Notes: generated by a model not told the origin, from the sequence alone. Positions 44,954-55,239 are shown, numbered from the stretch's first letter. The stretch is 64,000 nt of DNA from JANQIO01 sp043513815 (GCA_043513815.1 CP121313.1:3410001-3474000), one strand, 5' to 3'. Translations and numbers: made by a program.

Positions 44954-44996
44954 CTGTCACCCCGGGCCACAACAAAACCCCGGGTGGCAGTTTTTT
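44954..44996 (+). terminator. Terminator after small secreted protein gene
   Basis: The arms CTGTCACCCCGGG and CCCGGGTGGCAG form a 12-bp stem with one bulged C, followed immediately by six T. Confidence 0.8.
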
Positions 44997-45075
44997 ATTT
45001 TGAAGAGTTGTTCCTGTAAACCACGAAAGGGGGGTTAGGAGCCCCTACCCCAGCAAAACCCGACCACCACCTCTA

Positions 45076-45102
45076 GGCAGGGCTTGTCCCTGCCCTTTTT
45101 TT
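45076..45102 (+). terminator. Second rightward terminator
   Basis: GGCAGGG pairs with CCCTGCC across a 5-nt loop, followed by C and seven T. It lies just beyond the first terminator, and also shields the convergent gene. Confidence 0.8.
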
Positions 45103-45118
45103 GCCTGGCGTTTATGCC

Positions 45119-45889
45119 CTAACGAACCTGCACCGTCACGGGAATGTAGTAGTTCTGTATCGCCATTAACCGACCGTTGGCTTGCAGCTCCGAGAGGGCT
45201 TCGTTCAGCTGTTGTAACAGTGCGCTGTTGCCTTTTTTCACCGCCCAGGCGAGCTCTTCCCGTGACAAGGGGCGGTACAGGCTCAGGAGATCCTGGTTCT
45301 CCCTGGATGACGCCAGGTTCCAGCTGGTGGGGGCATCGTGGATGTATACATCGACCTCGCGCTTCCGCAATGCATCGAAAGCCTCATCCGGCGAGTTGTA
45401 TAGCCGCAGCGCCGCCAGCGGGTAGCTCTGCTCGGCATAGGTCTGGCCAGTTGTGCCGGGCTCTACGGCAATCTTGACGCCTTTCTGGAACAGCGCGCGC
45501 GGGTAGGCCAATTGACCGGCGCGTTCGGCGAGGATGATGCCCATCTGGCCGATTTGCATGAAGGGCCGGGCAAAGTCGACCTGAGCTTCGCGTTCTGGCG
45601 TAACGCTGTATCCCCCCATCACCACATCGACCTTGCCGCTGTTGAGCGCGTCGATGTAGGCGGTACTGTTCATGGGCACAAACTCCACCGGCCTGCCGAG
45701 AATCTTCCCCACCTCACGGGCATTGTCCACCTCTATGCCGCGCAGCTCTCCATCCAGCCTGAAGGCCAGTGGCATGTAATCCGGCGAAAGGGCCACGCGC
45801 AGTGCGTCAGCATGGCCAATGGTGGCAAACAGGCTCAATGCCAGCACTGCCAGCGCGCGAGAAATCATAGAGGACTTGCGGAAGGTCAT
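45119..45889 (-). CDS. Periplasmic solute-binding protein (SBP_bac_3 type)
   Basis: A 256-residue type 3 extracellular solute-binding protein, the class for amino acids and similar small ligands. The ATG at 45889 has AGGAG 5 bp upstream, and a signal peptide (LAVLALSLFATIGHA) follows. Landmarks are LRVALSPDYMPLAFRLDGELRGIEVD, GKVDVVMGGYSVTPEREAQVDFA and VKIAVEPGTTGQTYAEQ. No ABC permease or ATPase gene is adjacent, so it either uses a distant transporter or acts as an orphan sensor-type binding protein. Confidence 0.9.
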   Translation of the reverse strand: MTFRKSSMISRALAVLALSLFATIGHADALRVALSPDYMPLAFRLDGELRGIEVDNAREVGKILGRPVEFVPMNSTAYIDALNSGKVDVVMGGYSVTPEREAQVDFARPFMQIGQMGIILAERAGQLAYPRALFQKGVKIAVEPGTTGQTYAEQSYPLAALRLYNSPDEAFDALRKREVDVYIHDAPTSWNLASSRENQDLLSLYRPLSREELAWAVKKGNSALLQQLNEALSELQANGRLMAIQNYYIPVTVQVR

Positions 45890-45983
45890 GGAGACTCCTG
45901 AAGATTGGTCTTTGCAGGGCATTCTAAGGCATCTGATCGGCTGGCGTCATGGCTGAGAGCTATAATGCCCGGGGAGAAGCAGA

Positions 45984-46733
45984 ATGTACCAAGGGTCGGC
46001 AAAGACCGTCGCGCTGGTGTTTGGCATCGCCCTGATGTGCATCGACGCATCGGCGGCCCCGCCACCAGCGAACTCGTATGAGGAGGCGCGCATGGACATG
46101 CTGGACGCCGTTCGCAGTTCGACCCGCGAAACGGCAGAGTATACGGGCCGGGCGGCGCTCAATGCGCGCGTGCTGGATGCCATGGGCCGGGTGCCGCGCC
46201 ACGAGTTTATCGGCGAGGATCTGCGCGCCCGCGCCTACCTGAACACCGCCCTGCCCATCACCCATGACCAGACCATCTCGCAGCCCTTCATCGTGGCGTT
46301 GATGACCGACTTTCTTGATCCGAAACCTACCGACATTATTCTGGAAGTGGGCACCGGCTCTGGCTATCAGGCCGCGGTGCTGGCGGAGCTTGTCGAGCAT
46401 ATCTACAGCATAGAAATCATTGCCGCACTCACCCGGTCAGCCGGCGAGGTGCTGCAGCGGCTCGGCTACGACAACATCACGCTCAGAACCGGCGATGGCT
46501 ACGCCGGCTGGCCCGAGCAGGCGCCTTTTGACGGCATTATCGTCACAGCCGCAGCCCAACACATTCCCGGCCCACTGGTGGACCAGCTCAAACCCGGCGG
46601 CAAACTGATCATTCCGGTGGAAAGCAGCGGCGGCGCACAGCAACTGATTCTGGTGGAGAAAGATGAAAGCGGCAGTGTGCGTGAACGCCCTATTCTGCCG
46701 GTACGCTTTGTTCCGCTGACCGGCGAACGCTGA
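45984..46733 (+). CDS. Exported protein-L-isoaspartate O-methyltransferase
   Basis: A 249-residue PCMT-family enzyme, which methylates isoaspartyl residues in damaged proteins. The SAM motif EVGTGSGYQAAVLAEL and the substrate region TISQPFIVALM are present, as is the C-terminal LKPGGKLIIPV. Unlike cytoplasmic Pcm, it begins with a hydrophobic signal-like segment (TVALVFGIALMCIDASA), so it may act in the periplasm. GGGGAG precedes the start. It is divergent from the solute-binding gene. Confidence 0.88.
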   Translation: MYQGSAKTVALVFGIALMCIDASAAPPPANSYEEARMDMLDAVRSSTRETAEYTGRAALNARVLDAMGRVPRHEFIGEDLRARAYLNTALPITHDQTISQPFIVALMTDFLDPKPTDIILEVGTGSGYQAAVLAELVEHIYSIEIIAALTRSAGEVLQRLGYDNITLRTGDGYAGWPEQAPFDGIIVTAAAQHIPGPLVDQLKPGGKLIIPVESSGGAQQLILVEKDESGSVRERPILPVRFVPLTGER

Positions 46734-46834
46734 CCTCTCGCCCAACGAACCGGCGAAACAGCACGTTTCCGGGCGGCCTCATTTTCCGCACTTTTCCCGG
46801 GATCTCTCCCTGCCCATTGCGCGCCTGGGGTCGA

Positions 46835-47464
46835 TCAGCGATCGCCCATCATCAGGCTGATGACCATATCGACATGGCGTTCGACAAACGCTTCCTCCCG
46901 CGGGTCGACACCAAACAACTGTCGACATTCCTGCGACGCCGAGAACACAAAGGCGCCGGCGCCGACAAAAAGGTAATAGCGGTGGGGATCGCGGTCAGCC
47001 CAAAGCAGTGACGCCGCCTGCGGCATCATCTCGTAGAGCCGGTCAATCAGGGGCCGGACCTTTTCACCGACGATGTAGGCCATGCGCCAGGATTCCGCGA
47101 CGGACTCCTGCATCATCATGCGGTTGAGTTCGGGGCGAGCTGCGCTGAAACGGACGAAGGCGCGAATCACGCCCCGCGCCGCCTCCTCGGGTGTTACCTC
47201 TGCGAGGGTATCGACCCGTGCCAGGAAATCCTCTGCCAGTTCCTGGAACAGTTTATCCGCCGCTGCGCGCCAGAGTTGGTCCTTGTCGCCGAAATGATAG
47301 GCCACCAGACCACGCTTTACCCCTGCCTGTTCTTCAAGCTGACGAATCGAGATGCCATCGAATCCGCGGGTACTAAAAGTATCGATAGCGGTATCGAGCA
47401 GGGCACCGCGGGTTTCTATGGCGCGCAGCTGGGTGCGGCGGGCTGAATCTGGCATGGCTGTCAT
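46835..47464 (-). CDS. TetR-family repressor of the aromatic operon
   Basis: A 209-residue TetR regulator. The helix-turn-helix is GISIRQLEEQAGVKRGLVAYHFGDKDQLW (about residues 37-66); the C-terminal ligand domain is helical with a conserved MMMQESV segment. It is divergent from a ring-cleavage operon. Two near-identical palindromes sit between the two genes, so it likely represses both itself and the operon until an aromatic ligand or acyl-CoA derivative binds. Start ATG 47464 or 47455; neither has a strong ribosome site. Confidence 0.9.
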   Translation of the reverse strand: MTAMPDSARRTQLRAIETRGALLDTAIDTFSTRGFDGISIRQLEEQAGVKRGLVAYHFGDKDQLWRAAADKLFQELAEDFLARVDTLAEVTPEEAARGVIRAFVRFSAARPELNRMMMQESVAESWRMAYIVGEKVRPLIDRLYEMMPQAASLLWADRDPHRYYLFVGAGAFVFSASQECRQLFGVDPREEAFVERHVDMVISLMMGDR

Positions 47465-47491
47465 CGTCGCAAAAACATGGAAATAAAATAC

Positions 47492-47505
47492 TTGTCATAT
47501 GACAA
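47492..47505. promoter_or_regulatory. Palindromic operator 1 (TetR)
   Basis: TTGTCATATGACAA, a perfect 14-bp palindrome 27 bp from the TetR start. It pairs with a second copy centred 31 bp away, about three helical turns. Confidence 0.82.
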
Positions 47506-47522
47506 AATTACAACTATTATTT

Positions 47523-47536
47523 TTGTCACATGACAA
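47523..47536. promoter_or_regulatory. Palindromic operator 2 (TetR)
   Basis: TTGTCACATGACAA differs from operator 1 at one position and lies 16 bp before the dioxygenase start, where binding would block transcription or its initiation. Confidence 0.82.
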
Positions 47537-47552
47537 GTTTAAGAGTAAGCCC

Positions 47553-48689
47553 ATGAATCAACCCGGCCTGCACCCCGACTCCGGCGTACCCTTCCTCCCC
47601 GTGGAACGGGCCGCCGACCCCGCCATCCGCGTACACGACCTTGCCACGCTGGAGTTTGCTGGTCCCGACGTTGAGCTTGCCTGGTCTTTCTTCACCGGCT
47701 TCGGTCTTGCCGGTAAACGGGCAGATGACGGCAGCCTGCTGTTCTCCGCCGAGGCCGGCGCGCCGGTAGCGGTGATCTACCGCCCCGCCCCGCATGCGGA
47801 ATTTCTCGGCCCGACGTTTGCGGTGCGCGCCACCGCCGATCTGGAGCGGCTGGCAAGCCGGACCGGCGCCGAAGCGCCTGCGCCCCTGGAGTTACCGGGC
47901 TCTCCCCCGGGTATTACGCTGACCGACCCCAACGGTGTTGTCGTCAAAGTGGCGTATTTTGCCAACTGGCGCGAACTGCCCTGCTGCGGTGAGGCGCCCG
48001 CAATCAATCGCGGTGATGCGCGCCCGCGAGTCAACGCAGCACGCCGCCCAAAGCGCTGCCCCTCTCGGGTTCTGCGCCTGGGCCATATGGTGCTGGGCAC
48101 ACCGAAATGGGAAGACACCGCCCGCTTCTATATCGACACCTTCGGCCTGATTCCCTCCGACGTGCAGTGCCTGCAGGACGGGCGCCCCGCCATTGCCTTT
48201 CTGCGCTGCGACCGCGGCGACCAGCCGGCTGACCACCACACCTTTGTGGTCGGGCGCCTGCCGGTGCTGGATTTTGAGCACGCCGCCTTCGAAGTGCCGG
48301 ACCTGGACGCGGTGGGCACAGGCGGCGAGGCGCTTCGCGACGGCGGCTTTCGTCGGGCCTGGGGTATTGGCCGGCACATTCTTGGCAGCCAGATTTTCGA
48401 TTACTGGTACGGGCCGGACGGCCGCAAGTTCGAGCACTTTGCCGACGGCGACCTGTTCGACGCCAGCCACCCCACTGAATATCACGCCATGTCCATGGCT
48501 GCCCTGGCGCAATGGGGGCCCCCGCTGCCGGCGGCCTTCCTGCGACCGCGGCTGGGATGGCGTGAGGTCGGGCAGCTTTTGCGCAACCTGTTTGGCCGCT
48601 CCGGCTTCGGCTTTCGCGAACTGAAACTGATGGCCGCGGCCATGCGCAGCAAGGCACTGCCCCAGGGGCCCGTCGAGCAGCAGGGATAA
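47553..48689 (+). CDS. Extradiol ring-cleavage dioxygenase (VOC family)
   Basis: A 378-residue type I extradiol dioxygenase. The ATG at 47553 is chosen, since the frame from 47499 runs through the operators. It has two VOC modules. The C-terminal one holds the expected iron ligands: His178 in LGHMVLG, His243 in FEHAAFEV and Glu294 in KFEHF, with DHHTF between. This matches 2,3-dihydroxybiphenyl-type enzymes, which split catechols next to one hydroxyl. It is the first gene of a three-gene operon with a FAH hydrolase and FAD hydroxylase. Confidence 0.9.
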   Translation: MNQPGLHPDSGVPFLPVERAADPAIRVHDLATLEFAGPDVELAWSFFTGFGLAGKRADDGSLLFSAEAGAPVAVIYRPAPHAEFLGPTFAVRATADLERLASRTGAEAPAPLELPGSPPGITLTDPNGVVVKVAYFANWRELPCCGEAPAINRGDARPRVNAARRPKRCPSRVLRLGHMVLGTPKWEDTARFYIDTFGLIPSDVQCLQDGRPAIAFLRCDRGDQPADHHTFVVGRLPVLDFEHAAFEVPDLDAVGTGGEALRDGGFRRAWGIGRHILGSQIFDYWYGPDGRKFEHFADGDLFDASHPTEYHAMSMAALAQWGPPLPAAFLRPRLGWREVGQLLRNLFGRSGFGFRELKLMAAAMRSKALPQGPVEQQG

Positions 48690-48705
48690 CAAGGAGGAAT
48701 TTGCC

Positions 48706-49668
48706 ATGGCCATGAACATCATTCGATACGACGACGCCGGAACGCCGCGCTGGGGCCTGGTAGTGGGCAACCGGGTACAAACCCTCGAGCTGGACGCCAC
48801 CTCCACCGCTACCCTGATGACCGCTGGCCTCCCGTTGGCGCGAGCCGCCGCGACAAATCCCTCACCGGATCGTGAGCTGGCAGATCTCTCGCTGCTGTGC
48901 CCGGTGACCGCAGACCGCCAGCTCATCGCCCAGGGGCTCAATTACGCCTCGCACCTGAAAGAGGCGGGCTTTCCCACCGGCAGGCTGCCCTTCAACACGA
49001 TCTTCCGCAAGGCGTCTTCCTGCCTGGCGCCGGCGGATACCGACATAGTCCGGCCGCCCCATGTGCGGCTGCTGGACTACGAGGTGGAACTGGGGCTGGT
49101 GTTGAAAAAGGCCATCGACAGTCCCGTGAAAATCACCGAAGAGAACCTGGCCGACTATGTCGGTGCCTTTGTCCTTCACAACGACGTCTCCGCTCGCGAT
49201 GTGCAGCTACCTCAGGTGCAGTTTTACAAGGGCAAGAGTTATCGCACTTTTGGCCCTACCGGCCCCTGGCTGACGCTTGTGGAGGCCGACCAGGTTGCCC
49301 GCCTTGGCGAAATTGAAATGCGCCTGGAGGTGAATGGTCAGATCCGACAACAGACTGCCTGCGCTGACTTGTCCTACAAGCCCGCCGAAACCCTCACAGA
49401 GCTTTCGGAAATCCAGGACCTAGCGCCCGGCGACCTGGTGGTCACCGGTACGCCAGGCGGCACCGCGGTGAAAGCGCCCGGCGCAGTAAAGATGTTTATC
49501 GCTCGACTGCTGCCCGACAGCAAGCGCTGGCCAATGTTTATCAGGGGCGCTCTGAAGGATCCGGATTACCTTGAGGACGGCGACCGCGTTTACGCGGTAG
49601 CGAAAACCGCAGACGGTGCCATCGACCTGGGCGAGCACCACAACACCATTATTCGACAGGCGAGCTGA
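48706..49668 (+). CDS. Fumarylacetoacetate hydrolase family enzyme
   Basis: A 320-residue FAH-family protein with an AAGGAGG ribosome site. The family core includes GLNYASHLKEAG, the metal-binding DYEVELGLVL, FVLHNDVSARDVQ and GDLVVTGTPGGTA. Members hydrolyse or decarboxylate C-C bonds of beta-keto acids or ring-fission products. Between the ring-cleavage dioxygenase and the hydroxylase, it most likely processes the meta-cleavage product in place of an alpha/beta hydrolase such as MhpC. Its stop overlaps the next ATG by one base. Confidence 0.92.
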   Translation: MAMNIIRYDDAGTPRWGLVVGNRVQTLELDATSTATLMTAGLPLARAAATNPSPDRELADLSLLCPVTADRQLIAQGLNYASHLKEAGFPTGRLPFNTIFRKASSCLAPADTDIVRPPHVRLLDYEVELGLVLKKAIDSPVKITEENLADYVGAFVLHNDVSARDVQLPQVQFYKGKSYRTFGPTGPWLTLVEADQVARLGEIEMRLEVNGQIRQQTACADLSYKPAETLTELSEIQDLAPGDLVVTGTPGGTAVKAPGAVKMFIARLLPDSKRWPMFIRGALKDPDYLEDGDRVYAVAKTADGAIDLGEHHNTIIRQAS

Positions 49669-51230
49669 TGAACATTCCCGACAGCACCCAGGTACTAATT
49701 ATCGGCGGCGGCCCCACCGGGCTGACGCTGGCCAATTTGTTGGGCGGCGACGGCATCAATACGGTGCTGGTCGAGCGCAATCCGGACTGTGTACCCGAGC
49801 CCCGCGCCATCGGTATCGACGGCGAGTCCCTGCGCACCCTGCAGGCCTGTGGTCTGGTGGACACAGTGCTGCCGACTATCAATGAGGGATTCGTGGCCGA
49901 GTACGTCAATGGCATCGGTGAATTCCTGTTCTCCATCGACACGCACCCGCGTCCCTATGGTTTCTGCCTGCAAAATAGTTTTGACCAGCCGACCCTCGAA
50001 CGCCAGTTGCTGGAGGGCCTGGAGCGTTTCGACTGCGTTTCTGTATTCCACTCCACGGCCCTGGCCGACTTCACACAGGACAGGGACGGCGTCACGGCAA
50101 CGCTTGAGGCTACCGGCGGCCAGCACAGTCTTCGGGCCGACTACCTGGTGGCCTGTGACGGCGGTCGCTCCGGTGTGCGCAGGCAACTGGATATCACCAT
50201 GGAAGGCGACCGTCTGCCCCAGAAGTGGCTGGTGATCGACACCGTCGACCCGGTACTGACCGGCGAGCCCGAGTGCCGCTTCTTCTGTGACCCTGCGCGC
50301 CCCGGTATGACACTTCTACGCCCCGGGGGCGAACGGCGTTGGGAGTGGATGCTGGTGGGTGATGAAACCGACGAAGAAATGCTCGACGATGCCCGCATTC
50401 GCAAACTGCTGGTACCCCACACTGATCCCGACCGGGTCGAGGTGTACCGTAAATGCGTTTACGGCTTCAGCGCCGTGGTGGCAGAAAAGTTCAGTAAGGG
50501 CCGCATCTTCCTGGCGGGCGATGCGGCCCACATGACCCCGCCATTCGCCGGCCAGGGCCTGAACGCCGGTATACGCGACGTGCGTAACCTGTCCTGGAAG
50601 CTGGCGTGGGTGCTCAAGGGTAGTCTTCCGCCGGAACTGCTGGCGACCTACCAGCTGGAGCGCCACGATGCCGCCAGGGAAATGGTCAATATGGCTGTCA
50701 TGCTGGGTGAGCAGATCCAGCCCACCGATGCGGCCGCCGCGGCTGAGCGGGATGCCCTGTTTGCCGAGATCAACAGCGACCCCGCGGCCGCCAGGGCGTT
50801 CAGCGACGATGTGATTGCGCCTCTCAAGAATGTGCGCATGAGCAGCGGCTGGTTGGGAGAGGACGACTGCGCAGGCTGCCTGCTGCCGCAGCCGTCGATC
50901 GCGGGAACCCGACTCGATGAAACCCTGGCCGACGGTTTCGTCGCACTGACAGCCGACGGTGTATCTGCGGAGATTTCAGGTCACCCGCTCTGGGCGACAC
51001 TGCAGCCATCGGTACAGGTACTGCCGTCTGAGCTCGATGAGTTTGTACAACTGAAACCGGGGGAGATTCTTCTGCTGCGGCCGGATCGTTTTGTACTGGC
51101 AAAGCTGGATGCAGGCAGTGCCAGCAGCCAGATGGACCGGCTGAGCGCCGGTCTCGACGGCGATCCCGAAAGCATATTGGCTGCGGCGATCCAGGCCGGG
51201 GCTGCTGCCGCCGGCGCCCTGTCTCGCTAG
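49668..51230 (+). CDS. FAD-dependent aromatic hydroxylase, MhpA-like
   Basis: A 520-residue class A flavin monooxygenase. The FAD/NADPH motifs are visible: VLIIGGGPTGLTLANLL at the N-terminus, VACDGGRSGVRRQL (DG motif) and RIFLAGDAAHMTPPFAGQGLN (GD motif). The closest functional type is 3-(3-hydroxyphenyl)propionate hydroxylase and other phenol hydroxylases that make catechols. It provides the substrate for the dioxygenase at the head of the operon. It ends 4 bp into the convergent DUF3291 gene. Confidence 0.93.
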   Translation: MNIPDSTQVLIIGGGPTGLTLANLLGGDGINTVLVERNPDCVPEPRAIGIDGESLRTLQACGLVDTVLPTINEGFVAEYVNGIGEFLFSIDTHPRPYGFCLQNSFDQPTLERQLLEGLERFDCVSVFHSTALADFTQDRDGVTATLEATGGQHSLRADYLVACDGGRSGVRRQLDITMEGDRLPQKWLVIDTVDPVLTGEPECRFFCDPARPGMTLLRPGGERRWEWMLVGDETDEEMLDDARIRKLLVPHTDPDRVEVYRKCVYGFSAVVAEKFSKGRIFLAGDAAHMTPPFAGQGLNAGIRDVRNLSWKLAWVLKGSLPPELLATYQLERHDAAREMVNMAVMLGEQIQPTDAAAAAERDALFAEINSDPAAARAFSDDVIAPLKNVRMSSGWLGEDDCAGCLLPQPSIAGTRLDETLADGFVALTADGVSAEISGHPLWATLQPSVQVLPSELDEFVQLKPGEILLLRPDRFVLAKLDAGSASSQMDRLSAGLDGDPESILAAAIQAGAAAAGALSR

Positions 51231-51667
51231 CCGGGCGGAGCGAATGGCGAACGAAAGTTGAACGCGTCGGGGCTTGGTCCGTGGGCGCGCAACAGCGCCA
51301 GCTTTTCGCCTGCCTCCTCCTCGCTGGGAATATGCCCGGCAGGCACCCACCACAACACCACATAGGCGTCGCTCATGCGCTCGAACCATTCGCCACGCCG
51401 CTTCATGATATCCAGGTGGTCACTGTCGAACACAAACTGCCGCAGCGCCTCGAATGACTGCCACAGGGACATATTGATCAGCGTGCTGTCGCCGAAGGGG
51501 CGAAGACTGGTGGCATTGCCTTCCTCGTCTTCCAGTCGCCAGACAAAGCCGGGGGATTTGTCTGCGATGGCATTGATACGATCGAGATTGGCGGCGAATT
51601 CCGCCATTACCGGATCATCGTAGTCGCCGCGCATGTGGGCGATATTGAGTTGCGCCAGGTGATACAT
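51227..51667 (-). CDS. DUF3291 domain protein
   Basis: A 146-residue soluble protein of the DUF3291 family (YHLAQLNIAHMRGDYDDPVMAEF; SLWQSFEALRQFVFDSDHLDIMKRRGEWF; VVLWWVPAGHIPS). It has a ferredoxin-like dimeric barrel fold, related in shape to ABM proteins; no reaction is established. The ATG overlaps the stop of the membrane-protein gene upstream (TGATG), so the two are coupled. It is convergent with the hydroxylase. Confidence 0.85.
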   Translation of the reverse strand: MYHLAQLNIAHMRGDYDDPVMAEFAANLDRINAIADKSPGFVWRLEDEEGNATSLRPFGDSTLINMSLWQSFEALRQFVFDSDHLDIMKRRGEWFERMSDAYVVLWWVPAGHIPSEEEAGEKLALLRAHGPSPDAFNFRSPFAPPG

Positions 51668-52104
51668 CAGTCCTCCCAGGAAATTCGCACCCCCAGGCGC
51701 GTGACTTCAACCACCGGGGGACGCCGGTCTGTGAGCAGCCGAATGGCAGAGAAACCACCGCTCAGTACCAGCACCGAGCCGCCGCCAATCAGCAGGCCCA
51801 GTTTACTGGTGGGCTCTGGCGAGACCACCGCAGCGACTACCATCCAAAGGCCCACCCCTGACAGGCCGATCGAGACGCCGACACCGGCCCACTCACGACG
51901 CGACAGGCCCGCCGCCTTGCCCATGCCCAGAATTGACTGGTTGGCCGGATCGAGGCCGATACCTGCGTCGTCGATCACCAGCAGTTCGCGCTCATCCTTG
52001 TAGGCCGCGGCGAGCTTTTCAAGCCAGCCCGCTTCAGAGGTGCGAATGGTCTGGGCCAACTCATCGTCAGCGCCGGACACCGCCTTATCCTGTTCTGCAG
52101 GCAC
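51667..52104 (-). CDS. Membrane protein with two C-terminal helices, unknown function
   Basis: The frame opens at 52146, but the first 14 codons lie in a REP-like repeat, so the GTG at 52104 (AAGG about 11 bp upstream) is taken as a more likely start; 145 residues. The N-terminal half is soluble (DDELAQTIRTSEAGWLEKLAA, KDERELLVIDDAGIGL). Two hydrophobic helices follow (VGVSIGLSGVGLWMVVAAVV and LGLLIGGGSVLVLSGGF) and a short VVEVTRLGVRISWED end. I do not recognise a family. Coupled to DUF3291. Confidence 0.6.
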   Translation of the reverse strand: MPAEQDKAVSGADDELAQTIRTSEAGWLEKLAAAYKDERELLVIDDAGIGLDPANQSILGMGKAAGLSRREWAGVGVSIGLSGVGLWMVVAAVVSPEPTSKLGLLIGGGSVLVLSGGFSAIRLLTDRRPPVVEVTRLGVRISWED

Positions 52105-52115
52105 CTGTAACACCT

Positions 52116-52210
52116 TCAAAAATGGGGACAAACCACGTTTTATCACAAAAATGGTGTCTGTCCCCGGTCAATGCGCCACGTCCAATACGATCAATACCGT
52201 GGTCTGCTCC

Positions 52211-52220
<10 letters not shown>
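52116..52220. repeat. REP-like inverted repeat element B
   Basis: The left arm AAAAATGGGGACAAACCACG (52118-52137) is matched by a near reverse complement at 52198-52220, with a nested inverted copy of the GGGGACAGACACC type between them (about 52151-52168). The core is shared with element A at 21048-21145. The right arm covers the argG stop codon. Confidence 0.72.
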
Positions 52221-53431
<1,211 letters not shown>

Positions 53432-53551
53432 GTATGTCCCCTGGAAAAGTGCTTAGCAAAAGGCCGGTAAGTTTACGCGCACGACACCCTCGCTTCAATC
53501 GAACCCCCGATTCGGGTAGGATTTGCGGTCACCTCGACACCCGGAACCACC

Positions 53552-54589
53552 GTGACGCAACTCACCCTCACCCGCCCGGACGACTGGCACGTACACCTGC
53601 GCGACGGCGCCGCCCTCACCCATACCTGCGCAGACATGGCGCGCTACATGGGCCGCGCCATTGTTATGCCCAACCTGACCCCGCCGGTGACCAGCGTGGC
53701 TGATGCCGCGGCCTACCGCGAGCGCATTCTCGCGGCCATGGAGGGGCTGCCGCGGCAGTTTGACCCGTTGATGGTGCTGTACCTGACCGACCAGACCAGC
53801 GCAGCGGATATTGCTGAAGCTGCCGCGTCGCCCTTCGTCTACGCGGTGAAGCTGTACCCGGCCGGCGCCACCACCAATAGCGACGCTGGTGTGGCCGACC
53901 TCTCAGCCCTGTACCCGGTGATCGGCGCCATGGAGGAACTGGGCCTGCCTCTGCTGGTGCATGGCGAGGTCACCGAGCACGATGTGGATATCTTCGATCG
54001 GGAGGCGGTGTTCATTGAGCAGCACCTGCGACCCATTGTTTCGAACTTCCCGCGCCTTAAAGTAGTGCTGGAACACATTACCACCGAGGATGCGGTGAAC
54101 TTCGTGCTCGGCGCAGGCGACAACGTGGCCGCCACCATTACCGCCCACCACCTGCTGTATAACCGCAATCACATGCTGGTGGGAGGCATTCGGCCCCACT
54201 ACTACTGCCTGCCGATTCTCAAGCGCAACCGCCACCAGCAGGCGCTCATTGATGCCGCTACCAGCGGCAGCCCGAAATTCTTCCTCGGTACAGATTCGGC
54301 ACCCCACGACACCGACGCCAAGGAAACCGCCTGCGGCTGCGCCGGTTGCTATACCGCCCACGCCGCCATCGAGATGTACGCCGAGGTATTCGACGAGGCA
54401 GGCGTCCTGGACAAGCTGGAGGGCTTCGCCAGCCACTTTGGCGCCGACTTCTACGGGCTACCCCGCAACGCCGACACCATCACTCTGGAGAGAGGCACCT
54501 GGCAGGTGCCCGACCAGATCGCCCTCGGTGAGGGCCGCCTGACACCCTTGCGTGCCGGTGAAGACATCCACTGGACCGTCGCCTCATGA
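53552..54589 (+). CDS. pyrC: Dihydroorotase
   Basis: A 345-residue class II dihydroorotase, closing the pyrimidine ring from carbamoyl aspartate. Zinc ligands and active residues are visible: DWHVHLRDG (His pair), VKLYPAGATT (carbamylated Lys), LLVHGEVTEHD, LEHITTEDAV and FLGTDSAPHDTDAKE (Asp). GTG start. The stop overlaps the start of rnt by 4 bp. Confidence 0.96.
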   Translation: MTQLTLTRPDDWHVHLRDGAALTHTCADMARYMGRAIVMPNLTPPVTSVADAAAYRERILAAMEGLPRQFDPLMVLYLTDQTSAADIAEAAASPFVYAVKLYPAGATTNSDAGVADLSALYPVIGAMEELGLPLLVHGEVTEHDVDIFDREAVFIEQHLRPIVSNFPRLKVVLEHITTEDAVNFVLGAGDNVAATITAHHLLYNRNHMLVGGIRPHYYCLPILKRNRHQQALIDAATSGSPKFFLGTDSAPHDTDAKETACGCAGCYTAHAAIEMYAEVFDEAGVLDKLEGFASHFGADFYGLPRNADTITLERGTWQVPDQIALGEGRLTPLRAGEDIHWTVAS

Positions 54590-55239
54590 CCGCCATGAAG
54601 CAGCGTTTCCGCGGCTACCTGCCCGTGGTCATCGACATGGAGACCGGTGGCTTCAACTCGGCCACCGATGCGGTGCTGGAAATCGCCGGCACCCTCATGC
54701 GCATGAACGATGCCGGCGAACTGGAGCTGTATGACACCCACAACTACCATGTGCAGCCCTTCGAAGGCGCCAATATTGAGCAGGCCGCACTGGATTTCAC
54801 AGGCATCGACCCCTGGCACCCCTTCCGTGAAGCTGTGACAGAAGAAGAGGCGCTGAAGGATCTGTTTGGCAAGGTTCGCAAGGAAATGAAAGAACAGGGC
54901 TGCATCCGCGCGGTGTTGGTGGGACACAACGCCCACTTTGACGCCGGCTTCCTGAACGCCGCCATCGAGCGCTGCGGTATCAAGCGCAGCCCCTTTCACC
55001 CGTTCTCCCACTTCGACACCGCCACCCTGTCGGGCCTGGCCTACGGCCAGACTGTGCTCGCCAAGGCCTGCCAGGAGGCAGGCATGGAGTTCAACAACTC
55101 TGAAGCCCATGCCGCCGCCTACGATGCGGAGAAAACCGCCGAGCTGTTCTGCGGCATCGTCAACAAGTGGAACGCCCTGGGCGGCTGGACGCCACCGGCG
55201 CCTGAAGCGGATGAAGATGACAACGATGAACAGCAGTAA
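54586..55239 (+). CDS. rnt: Ribonuclease T
   Basis: A 217-residue RNase T, the 3' exonuclease that trims tRNA and other stable RNAs. The DEDDh residues are in PVVIDMETGGFNSATD (Asp, Glu), VGHNAHFDAGFL (Asp) and SEAHAAAYDAEKTAELF (His, Asp). Start ATG at 54586, with a second in-frame ATG at 54595. It overlaps pyrC upstream and a small DUF5522 gene downstream. Confidence 0.96.
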   Translation: MTAMKQRFRGYLPVVIDMETGGFNSATDAVLEIAGTLMRMNDAGELELYDTHNYHVQPFEGANIEQAALDFTGIDPWHPFREAVTEEEALKDLFGKVRKEMKEQGCIRAVLVGHNAHFDAGFLNAAIERCGIKRSPFHPFSHFDTATLSGLAYGQTVLAKACQEAGMEFNNSEAHAAAYDAEKTAELFCGIVNKWNALGGWTPPAPEADEDDNDEQQ

